From a virus, in IMG/VR virus record IMGVR_UViG_3300017991_000002, positions 62,001 through 126,000 of that record: a DNA stretch of 64,000 bases; one strand, written 5' to 3'. The translations under genes were made by a program, and so were the position numbers. Positions 31,747 to 38,906 of the stretch are shown in pieces. Positions within the stretch are counted from its first letter, which is position 1; every line of letters begins with the position of its first letter. The notes under the pieces are model-generated. The model was not told where the DNA came from. It did no database searches and worked only from the letters and a program-made list of their open reading frames with translations.

Positions 31747-32379
31747 ATGGGGTATAAACCAGTAACCATTCTTTCTTCGAATACGAAGACTGTTGTGCCT
31801 AGCCTGAATCTACCGCGAACGAACTGTAATCCGACAAAGCTTTGTTGGCAGAGATGTTATGGAAAGCAAGGACATATGTCACTTCCTTGCTCACTACGAA
31901 AACAGACGTGGGTATCAAATTACCTTCTTGGAACTGACATTAGTCGTCTTATAAAAGAATGTAAGGCGTACTCATCCGTTCGACTGTGTGGAGGAGGAGA
32001 CTTCTTGGAGGAACACGTTCCAAATGTCCTGAGGCTTGCGGAAGAATGCCCTGATACATTATTATGGGGTTTCTCTCGTAAGCCGAATATCGTGCTTGGT
32101 CTCAATAATAAGCTGCCGAATTTGTACATGCAGCTTACTGTTGATTATACGACACCGCTAAGCATATGGAGCGATATCGATTGCGACATAGCTTATGGAC
32201 CAAGGATGCAATGGGATGATGTTCCTGAAGATGAAAGAATTAGAGTAGTATTTCCTTATCATTTCAGCGGCAAGGTAGTCAAGGGTGTGCCCCATCACCC
32301 CAAGGACTGCCAGGCTGTCTGGGATCATTCTCTTCATTGTGTGGATTGCAGACGATGCTATCCCGAAGCAAACCGATAG
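31747..32379 (+). CDS. GP88-like Cys-cluster protein
   Basis: The 210-residue protein resembles the phage GP88 family (Pfam gene product 88): NTKTVVPSLNLPRTNC, then CNPTKLCWQRCYGKQG, then a segment around VRLCGGGDFLEEHVPNVLRLAEECPDTLLWGFSRKPN. Three closely spaced Cys (C-x5-C-x3-C) and a Cys-rich end (CVDCRRCYPEANR) could hold an iron-sulphur cluster, and the DF..H../ FSRK order recalls TIM-barrel radical enzymes; that is inference. It has its own ribosome-binding site (GACGGAGGTG) after a 92-base gap with no other feature. Confidence 0.7.
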   Translation: MGYKPVTILSSNTKTVVPSLNLPRTNCNPTKLCWQRCYGKQGHMSLPCSLRKQTWVSNYLLGTDISRLIKECKAYSSVRLCGGGDFLEEHVPNVLRLAEECPDTLLWGFSRKPNIVLGLNNKLPNLYMQLTVDYTTPLSIWSDIDCDIAYGPRMQWDDVPEDERIRVVFPYHFSGKVVKGVPHHPKDCQAVWDHSLHCVDCRRCYPEANR

Positions 32380-32388
32380 GTGATAGCT

Positions 32389-32571
32389 ATGAGCTGGCCG
32401 AAGATAATTGTCACTGCTGTGGAATGTCTTTTGTCCATAGGCAGGTGCTATGAAGCGGGCTCCAGGCTGTCTGAAGCTATACGGGAGAAGAGAATTAAGG
32501 ATGGCAACGAGAGAGTTGCTGACATGCTCTATGAGGAAGAATATGAGGAGGAAAAGGAGAGCAAGAAATAA
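32389..32571 (+). CDS. Small protein with acidic tail (60 aa)
   Basis: ATG 32389 after GATAGGTGAT. A moderately hydrophobic N-terminal helix (PKIIVTAVECLLSIG) is followed by a charged helix ending in Glu/Lys. It precedes a strong terminator and closes the accessory region. Function unknown. Confidence 0.6.
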   Translation: MSWPKIIVTAVECLLSIGRCYEAGSRLSEAIREKRIKDGNERVADMLYEEEYEEEKESKK

Positions 32572-32578
32572 ATAAGAT

Positions 32579-32618
32579 GAAGGCATTCGGGCTTCGGTCC
32601 GGGTGCCTTCTCTTTTTT
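32579..32618 (+). terminator. Rho-independent terminator
   Basis: GAAGGCA/TGCCTTC plus five more pairs (TTCGG with CCGGG, including G-T pairs) enclose an 8-nt loop and are followed by TCTTTTTT. This is the strongest terminator on the + strand and separates the long accessory region from the regulatory region. Confidence 0.9.
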
Positions 32619-32683
32619 CGAAAAAAAAATGAAAATATGAAATACATTTTACTTATCACTCTCAAAACACTCTCTATATACAG

Positions 32684-32724
32684 ATTACCCCCCAATTTTG
32701 AGGGGTAATCAAAAAAATTTTTTC
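32684..32724 (+). terminator. Second terminator / possible operator palindrome
   Basis: ATTACCCC (32684-32691) pairs with GGGGTAAT (32702-32709) and is followed by long A and T runs. It could act as a terminator. It also starts with the same ATTACCCCCCAA as the inverted repeat at 6709, so it might be an operator for a phage repressor. Confidence 0.55.
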
Positions 32725-32741
32725 TTTTTTCGATTTTTCAC

Positions 32742-32770
32742 TTGACATGATTATTTAGTTGCCCTAAATT
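32742..32770 (+). promoter_or_regulatory. Consensus sigma70-type promoter
   Basis: TTGACA (32742-32747) and TAAATT (32765-32770) are separated by exactly 17 bases in an AT-rich region with an upstream A/T tract. It is the best host-type promoter I see in the window and reads into the Cro/CI-type regulator at 32815 (45 bases downstream), so it is likely an early promoter. Confidence 0.75.
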
Positions 32771-32814
32771 ACTAAAAGATAGTCGTAAAACCTACTCACC
32801 TAAGGAGGAAAAAA

Positions 32815-33060
32815 GTGACGTCAAAAAGAGAGATCGATTTCAGTGCTACTGTGGCAAAACTCCGATGCCACCTTGACATCTCGCAAAGAAGATTGGCTGA
32901 GGGTCTTGGTGTCACAGAGGCCACAGTGTCCAATTGGGAACGAGGAAAGCACAAACCAAAAATGAGGCAGGCCTATAAAATCGAAAAACTTGTCAGCGAA
33001 TATGGCCTTCATATCGACTACCTTCCCGGTAAAGATAGAGCGGACAAGGTAAATCCCTGA
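32815..33060 (+). CDS. Cro/CI-family HTH transcriptional regulator
   Basis: An 81-residue single-domain HTH_XRE protein: AKLRCHLDISQRRLAEGLGVTEATVSNWERGKHKPK covers helices 1-4, with the recognition helix around TEATVSNWERG. GTG start after TAAGGAGG. It should bind DNA as a dimer and control nearby phage promoters; ATTACC-type palindromes at 32684 and 6707 are candidate sites. No integrase is present, so this is more likely an early/late switch than a lysogeny repressor. Confidence 0.88.
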   Translation: MTSKREIDFSATVAKLRCHLDISQRRLAEGLGVTEATVSNWERGKHKPKMRQAYKIEKLVSEYGLHIDYLPGKDRADKVNP

Positions 33061-33091
33061 AATCAATACCCAATAAATACGGAGGTGTAAT

Positions 33092-33676
33092 ATGGGAGAT
33101 TTCACTTCTTTTTTGGATAAGATGAGGCAATCCATCCGATGCATTATTCTTGGCAGCGGAGCTTTTATGAAAGGTCAGCATAATTTTGAAGACCTTATGC
33201 TTGAAGCCGAAAGCACTCTTTGGCTCGTTTATGATCGATATTCCGGAGATCGAAGTACCGAGCATCTGGAGAATATTGGTCGGACGGCGGTGAGGAATAA
33301 GATGATAAGCATCCAGCGTAAGGATATTGTAAGGGAAAGAAAGTTTTCTGAGATCCCGAGTAGGGGCTCGAAGGTCAGTGCCTCCCAGCATAGTGATATG
33401 TTCGTTTTAGAGCTAATAGCCAGGCTATCGAACAAGATGATGAAAAGGTCACCGTTCCACTGGGAAGTATTCAATGAGTTTATTAGGCCCTCCAAAGAGA
33501 TCTTTGAGTCCATGCAGAAATACAATGGGATGTTGATCCCTGATGATGATGCTCCGCTGCTGAGACCAGGGACACCTGTGTCCTTGATGGCGAAGAGATT
33601 TGGTGTATCCAAGTATATGATTATCAAAGTTATTAAGGACATAAGAAAAGACACCCTGGCTATCTGCAAGGACTGA
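33092..33676 (+). CDS. Putative sigma-70-like factor
   Basis: The 194-residue protein has a region 2-like segment NFEDLMLEAESTLWLVYDRYSG..HLENIGRTAVRNKMISIQRKD (compare DL.QE..L.L...Y...F..Y....vrN...d..R in sigma factors) and a C-terminal HTH SLMAKRFGVSKYMIIKVIKDIRKD like region 4. It would redirect host RNA polymerase to phage promoters. It follows the regulator in the same operon and precedes the motif at 33711. A second sigma-like protein is at 50087. Similarity is judged by eye, so the call is tentative. Confidence 0.55.
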   Translation: MGDFTSFLDKMRQSIRCIILGSGAFMKGQHNFEDLMLEAESTLWLVYDRYSGDRSTEHLENIGRTAVRNKMISIQRKDIVRERKFSEIPSRGSKVSASQHSDMFVLELIARLSNKMMKRSPFHWEVFNEFIRPSKEIFESMQKYNGMLIPDDDAPLLRPGTPVSLMAKRFGVSKYMIIKVIKDIRKDTLAICKD

Positions 33677-33710
33677 CCATAAAATTTATTTTCCTTTTTT
33701 GTTTGTGATG

Positions 33711-33727
33711 CGTATAAGTATAGTAGG
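33711..33727 (+). promoter_or_regulatory. Candidate phage-specific promoter, copy 1
   Basis: CGTATAAGTATAGTAGG here and CGTATAAGTATTATAGG at 55834 agree at 15 of 17 positions. Both follow a T-rich tract and both lie 27-33 bases before a start codon in otherwise rare intergenic gaps. TATAAGTA resembles the T4 late -10 element TATAAATA, which suits a gp55-like sigma factor. Confidence 0.55.
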
Positions 33728-33760
33728 AAGATAAATCACGATTTTTGGAAGGAGAACGTA

Positions 33761-34768
33761 ATGACGATAAAACCAGAAGATCCCATTGAAGAGCCTACTA
33801 AAGACAAGTTCAAGGGGTTTCTGTCCTCCGTAACTGCCGATGAGTATGAGGAACTTGAACAGATACTGGACGAGTATACATCTGGAGACAAAAAGACTGC
33901 TAAGAAGGAAGCTCTTGAGGTGATCGATTCCGAAGGGGGAAATACCGAGAAACTGTTTGGAGGAATGACCAGATTGTTCTCAAACAGTCCCAACTACATG
34001 ACCCATACAATGAAGAAGATAATAACATGGCATAAAGAGGTAAGCCCAGACAAAACCCCGGAGGCAAAGAAGGTTGTAAAGCGCAGGGCGAGGACTCCGA
34101 TAAAAGGAAAGAGTGAATCTGGTAAGGATAAAAGTACAGATAATTTGGAGAGGAAATTCGACAAGGCCTTCAAAGGTTCAAGAAAGGCAAGTAAAAATGA
34201 AGCTCAGGAAGAGGATGACCTTAGACCTCGAAAGGACGATAGCAAGGAAGAGGAGGCTACGGACGAGAAATTAACCAAACTGATGAAGGGGAAGGTGAAG
34301 AAGAGTGAGAGTGAGGATGATACTAAGGTTGACATTCTATCCTTCCACTACCTCAATGTGGAAATTTATGAAACGACCCCAGAGACTCACCCAGAATTTT
34401 TTCTCAGTTTCAAGGATCAACACATTTCCCGAAGGGTTATTGAGTCAAATAACAAACCAACAAATTCTTCATATTTCCCGGTAAAGAAGAATCGTCTGCT
34501 GTCAGACGTCATTCTTGAGCTCAGGGAACGTCCCCTATCATACTTGGATCTTATGATGTTGGTTGATCAAACAAAAACACCTCAAATTTTTCTTACAGCA
34601 AGAAGACTGTGGTGGAGCATTAAATACAACGAATTCTTACGATTCGGCCTCGGTAAAGAGGAGACGGTGAGAGGAGGAGAAACTTTCTTCAGGCTTTTGA
34701 GAATATGGAGCGACGATCCGATCTTTACGTTCGTCGTTGATGAGTGGAAGAAAAAACATGGGGGTTGA
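33761..34768 (+). CDS. Charged hypothetical protein at the head of the replication block (335 aa)
   Basis: Residues about 95-195 are a low-complexity Lys/Glu/Ser linker, flanked by an acidic helical N-terminal domain and a folded C-terminal domain (ILSFHYLNVEIYETTPETHPEFF ... IWSDDPIFTFVVDEW). The start follows TGGAAGGAG. It is the first gene after the candidate promoter at 33711. A scaffold or replication-accessory role is possible from position only. No family recognised. Confidence 0.7.
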   Translation: MTIKPEDPIEEPTKDKFKGFLSSVTADEYEELEQILDEYTSGDKKTAKKEALEVIDSEGGNTEKLFGGMTRLFSNSPNYMTHTMKKIITWHKEVSPDKTPEAKKVVKRRARTPIKGKSESGKDKSTDNLERKFDKAFKGSRKASKNEAQEEDDLRPRKDDSKEEEATDEKLTKLMKGKVKKSESEDDTKVDILSFHYLNVEIYETTPETHPEFFLSFKDQHISRRVIESNNKPTNSSYFPVKKNRLLSDVILELRERPLSYLDLMMLVDQTKTPQIFLTARRLWWSIKYNEFLRFGLGKEETVRGGETFFRLLRIWSDDPIFTFVVDEWKKKHGG

Positions 34769-34770
34769 AA

Positions 34771-34980
34771 ATGAATAATGCAAAAGTTTTATTAGGAGCA
34801 GCCACGGTAGGGACGGCCCTACTTTTAGGTATCAGGGGGTGGACAGACCTGGTAGAGGGTGTAAGGGAAGATAGTGGTCAGGGTACCACAAACCCTACCC
34901 TGGAAGACATACTTGATGCATTTGAGAGACTAAGATCTAGTATTTCATTTTCCGGTGGAGAAGAAAGTCCAGTAGATTAG
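34771..34980 (+). CDS. Small membrane-associated protein (69 aa)
   Basis: ATG 34771 after ATGGGGGTTG. A hydrophobic segment (VLLGAATVGTALLLGI, residues 5-20) precedes an acidic soluble part. Single-pass or membrane-bound topology likely. Function unknown. Confidence 0.6.
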   Translation: MNNAKVLLGAATVGTALLLGIRGWTDLVEGVREDSGQGTTNPTLEDILDAFERLRSSISFSGGEESPVD

Positions 34981-35038
34981 AGTGTGGGGTCAATTGGCCC
35001 TACCGTGATCACATCTCACCTGAAAGGAGAGGTTTTCA

Positions 35039-36592
35039 ATGACAGTATCGCTCTGTCTTGGGGATGCCTTCGCCCTCGCAAATGTCCCTAAGGAGGATGA
35101 AGAAGAGACGAAAAGAATTCTAAGGTTACATGATCCGAAATTGAAATATTCGAGGCCCTGGAATACTAACGTCTACCTGATATTCAAAAATAGCCATAAC
35201 AAGTTCAACTACAAATTCTATACAGGGCTTGTTCCTTGGGTTATCAGTAATCTATCCGAGAAGGGAATCAATACTGTTATTGAGAACGATGAGTCTCTTT
35301 TATTCAAGAAGGGACCCATCTTCACTCCTCCAGAGGATTATCTCAGGGGGATAGCTCTTCGGGATTTCCAAATTAATGCTATTCGGTCAGCAATTGCAGG
35401 ACAAAGGGGTATTCTTCAGCTTCCCGCGAGGTCGGGTAAGACCGAGATAGCCGCCGCCCTAATCAAGTATTATGATGTGCCCTCCGTTTTTGTTACCCAC
35501 ACAAGTAACCTTCGAGAACAGACTGCAAGAAGGTTTGTTTCCAGAGGATTAAGAGAGGTGGGTACAATAGGCGGCGGAGAGGACAATCCCCAGAGAACAA
35601 CGGTAGCTATGGTTCAAACAATCTCAAAAAGAATCCTTGAGGAAGATGATAGGATACTCAAAATTCTATCCGAAGCTAAGCTGCTCATCTTTGATGAAGT
35701 TCATCACCTTCAGGCAGATACGTGGTCACTTGTCGGAGAGGTATGTCAAGCCCCGCATCGTTTTGGTCTTTCAGCCACCCCTTTCCTCTATAAAAAGAGG
35801 GAGGAAAATTTCGGGGACTTAGCATTGACCGGACTTACCGGAAAAGTGGTATCAAGAATATCACCCAGTGTCCTTATTAAAAGAGGTTTTCTGGCTATAC
35901 CTAAGATATATACAATTGCCATACAAAATCCAAGAGTGTTTGTTCCTCCCAAGATGCAGGAGAAGAGAGTATGGAATCATGTATACAAAAAAGGTATTGT
36001 CGAAAATAGTGAAAGGAATGGGATATTTCTGGACACTGCAGAGAAAATGTATAATGCTGGTATGAAAGTTCTAATGCTTGTCTCCAGGAAAAATCATGGT
36101 CGAGACTTACTGAAGAGTTTAGTAGACAGGATCGGATGTGATGACTGCATATTTACCATGGGACAGAGAACTATCATCAGACACACTCCATTCGGTGTAA
36201 AAACCGAAACATGGCCATTCGAGCTTGTCAGGAATTTTCTCGAAGATAGAAGTTCATGTGTTGTTATTGGGACACAGATAATGGATGAAGGAGTTGACCT
36301 TCCCAGTCTAGATGCCGTCCTTATTCTATCTGCTATGAGATCCTTCCGACTGACCATCCAACGTGCTACCAGGTCAATGACTGCTGAAGAAGGAAAAAGG
36401 TCGGCGTGGATAGTGGACTCAGAGGATCTCACCCATTACATGCTGAAGCACCAATCAAAGAAGAGATTGGATATTTTAAGACTTGAATATCCCGATGCGG
36501 AAATAATAACCGGAGAGGACCTTCTCTTTTCAGACATAGAAAGAGAGGCCGAAATAAGAAAGGGGAGAGGAAACGACAATGCCATCGGGTAG
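35039..36592 (+). CDS. uvsW: UvsW-like superfamily 2 DNA/RNA helicase
   Basis: The 517-residue helicase carries Walker A ARSGKTE (K134), a DEVH box at 219-222, motif III LSATPF, and C-terminal motifs GTQIMDEGVDLP and QRATRSM (motif VI arginine finger region). An N-terminal domain of about 100 residues precedes them, as in T4 UvsW. It should remodel recombination intermediates, reverse forks and unwind R-loops, helping switch from origin- to recombination-dependent replication. Start ATG 35039 after AAAGGAGAGG. First enzyme of the replication block; ends 14 bases inside the DnaB-like gene. Confidence 0.88.
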   Translation: MTVSLCLGDAFALANVPKEDEEETKRILRLHDPKLKYSRPWNTNVYLIFKNSHNKFNYKFYTGLVPWVISNLSEKGINTVIENDESLLFKKGPIFTPPEDYLRGIALRDFQINAIRSAIAGQRGILQLPARSGKTEIAAALIKYYDVPSVFVTHTSNLREQTARRFVSRGLREVGTIGGGEDNPQRTTVAMVQTISKRILEEDDRILKILSEAKLLIFDEVHHLQADTWSLVGEVCQAPHRFGLSATPFLYKKREENFGDLALTGLTGKVVSRISPSVLIKRGFLAIPKIYTIAIQNPRVFVPPKMQEKRVWNHVYKKGIVENSERNGIFLDTAEKMYNAGMKVLMLVSRKNHGRDLLKSLVDRIGCDDCIFTMGQRTIIRHTPFGVKTETWPFELVRNFLEDRSSCVVIGTQIMDEGVDLPSLDAVLILSAMRSFRLTIQRATRSMTAEEGKRSAWIVDSEDLTHYMLKHQSKKRLDILRLEYPDAEIITGEDLLFSDIEREAEIRKGRGNDNAIG

Positions 36593-37928
36593 ATCTGGCC
36601 TAATGAAGTACAAATCGAACGATGAATATCAAGTGAAAGTACTGGCCCTTATGGTAAGGGACCCAAAATTCATCGAAATTTATTATGACGTCTTAAATCC
36701 TGATTATTTCACAGTCGACACGTTGGGAATTCTTGGCAGGCTTATTATGGGCTATTATGACAAGTATAAGATAGCCCCTACAAGAACAAGCCTGGAAGAT
36801 ATGGTCGATGAGTACAATTACAAGAAACGAGTTATTCCGGAGGATAGAGAACGACTATTGAATATGGTCGAGTATATCTTTCGATGTGACACGAGCGAAG
36901 AGTCCTATATTAAGGACAAAGTGGTTTCATTCGGAAGAACTGTTGCCTTGAAGCATGCGCTGAGCGAAGTTATTGATCTTGTAGAGGACCCAGACGAGGA
37001 CAATTACAACAATGTTAAGGACATCATTGATCATGCCCTTATGGTCGGGACTCCCATGAGGTCGGATAGATTTGACTTCAATGCCTTCATCAGGGATCCT
37101 CATGATTATATGTCACGATTAAGAGAATTCGATCCGTCGTACAGGGTTGCTCTTCCTTGGACAAAACTCAACAATGATCTGGAGGGAGGCTTAGGAGCAG
37201 GACAACTAGGTGTTATTATGGGAGGACCTGGTATGGGTAAATCGATTTTTCTGTTAAACATTGCGCATGCTGCGGTAGAGTCCCAGGGACTCCCAACATA
37301 TTATTTTGCGATCGGTGACTTGAAACCCCATGATATCTCGATAAGATATCTCTGTAAACTATTTAACATGACATATACAGACATCGTAAAAAATCCTGAC
37401 CCGAGAACTCTTCAGGAAAAGATAGACTTCCATAGTCGACGTCACCGACCGTTGGAGATTGTGTATTTTGCTCCAAGTACCGTAACAGTAAGTACGCTAA
37501 AGTCGTATATAACAAAGACCATATCCATAGACAACGACATGAGACCGGGACTTATAATTGTCGACTATGCAGATAATCTTCTTCCTACCAGATACGAAGG
37601 ACAGGGAACTTATCTGGAGATGGGATCTGTTTATGAGAAGCTTATTGAGATGGGGAACTCATTTGATTGCCCCCTATGGACTGCCTCTCAACCACGGCGA
37701 TGGGGGCTCACGGAAGAAGTTTTGGATGTGGAAAATGTTGGGGACAGCTGGAAGAAGATACAGCATGCTGATGCAGTTATCACAATAAACCAGAGCCGGG
37801 TTGAAAGGGATAAGGATCCTCCTGTACTCCGGTTGTATAGTGCGAAAACTCGAAGAGGTGTATCGAAGAAGTCTATTCAATACACTACTGACTTTTCAAG
37901 AATGAATATAACGGAAATATCTGTATAA
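36579..37928 (+). CDS. DnaB-like replicative helicase
   Basis: 449 residues with an N-terminal DnaB-like helical domain (ALMVRDPKFIEIYYDVLNPDYF) and a RecA-like C-terminal domain: GGPGMGKSIFLLNIA Walker A (K221) and LIIVDYADNLLP Walker B, then a SQPRRW loop region typical of DnaB. It should be the hexameric 5'-3' helicase at the phage fork, partnered with the primase in the next gene. Confidence 0.88.
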   Translation: MPSGRSGLMKYKSNDEYQVKVLALMVRDPKFIEIYYDVLNPDYFTVDTLGILGRLIMGYYDKYKIAPTRTSLEDMVDEYNYKKRVIPEDRERLLNMVEYIFRCDTSEESYIKDKVVSFGRTVALKHALSEVIDLVEDPDEDNYNNVKDIIDHALMVGTPMRSDRFDFNAFIRDPHDYMSRLREFDPSYRVALPWTKLNNDLEGGLGAGQLGVIMGGPGMGKSIFLLNIAHAAVESQGLPTYYFAIGDLKPHDISIRYLCKLFNMTYTDIVKNPDPRTLQEKIDFHSRRHRPLEIVYFAPSTVTVSTLKSYITKTISIDNDMRPGLIIVDYADNLLPTRYEGQGTYLEMGSVYEKLIEMGNSFDCPLWTASQPRRWGLTEEVLDVENVGDSWKKIQHADAVITINQSRVERDKDPPVLRLYSAKTRRGVSKKSIQYTTDFSRMNITEISV

Positions 37929-37937
37929 GGACAATCA

Positions 37938-38906
37938 ATGGCAGACAGCATACCCACAGGCAAAGGAAATGAGGTAAGGTATAATTGCCCCTTCTGTAAA
38001 GAGAATACAGGAAGGGAGGATACAAAATATCATCTCTACTTCGACCCAGATAGGTTGTACCGAGGGGTCATCGGTCAGTTTGTCTGCTACCGCTGTGGGG
38101 AGAGGGGAAGTTGGCGAAGGCTGAGAACAGCACTTGATATCTCCGAAAGTAGTAGAAATGGCATAGATTCCAGGTTAACAAGGTTCCGATGGGGAGAAGT
38201 TAAAAATGATGAAGACTCCGGGAAAAGCACTATCATTGACCCCCCGGGTATCCCCATAACAAAAGGATCCCCCGCTGAAGATTACTTAATCAAAAGAGGG
38301 TTTTCAACTGGGCACATTAAGATGTATAAGCTGCTGGAAGGGGTAGGGAGTATGAGTGGTAGGGTAATAATACCAGCATATAAGGAGGATAAAATAGTAT
38401 TCTGGCAGGCCAGATCGGTCAAGGACAGTATTAAGCCGAAATACATATCCCCTCCTTCCTCCAGCAAGGGTGACACTATTTTCAATATAGAGAGAGCATC
38501 GGAATTTAAGAGGATGCACATTAAGGAAGGTCCGCTCAATGCTATCATGGGAGGACTCGATTGTGTTGCTCTTTTCGGAAAGGAAATATCCCCGGGGCAG
38601 TTATCTTCCTTGATCAAGAGCGGCGTAAAAGAATTTGTTATATGTTTGGATGATGATGCATTTAAGTGGTCGCTCAGATTAGCACAGAAAATAAAGAATA
38701 AAGACTCTAATCTGAAAGTATTCGTATACATCCCGCCAATGGGAAAGGACACCGTCGATGTAGGATTCAGGGAATTTCGTAGACTGGTTAAGGATCGGAC
38801 TGTTGATGTTAATACCTTATGCGGGGAGGAGACGGCGAGAATGACATTCCAGGAACTGATGAGAAAGGATATGATGGATGAGAAAGCTGAACTTACCCAA
38901 GGTTGA
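37938..38906 (+). CDS. DnaG-like primase (zinc-binding plus TOPRIM)
   Basis: The 322-residue protein begins with a zinc site (YNCPFCKEN ... VCYRCGERGSW) and continues with a middle region (LIKRGFSTGHIKMYKLLEG, IIPAYKEDKIVFWQARSV) and a TOPRIM core (VALFGKEISPGQL, FVICLDDDAFKWSLRLA). This is the DnaG order in a short form. It makes RNA primers for the replisome. Its last 29 bases overlap the polymerase gene. Confidence 0.88.
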   Translation: MADSIPTGKGNEVRYNCPFCKENTGREDTKYHLYFDPDRLYRGVIGQFVCYRCGERGSWRRLRTALDISESSRNGIDSRLTRFRWGEVKNDEDSGKSTIIDPPGIPITKGSPAEDYLIKRGFSTGHIKMYKLLEGVGSMSGRVIIPAYKEDKIVFWQARSVKDSIKPKYISPPSSSKGDTIFNIERASEFKRMHIKEGPLNAIMGGLDCVALFGKEISPGQLSSLIKSGVKEFVICLDDDAFKWSLRLAQKIKNKDSNLKVFVYIPPMGKDTVDVGFREFRRLVKDRTVDVNTLCGEETARMTFQELMRKDMMDEKAELTQG

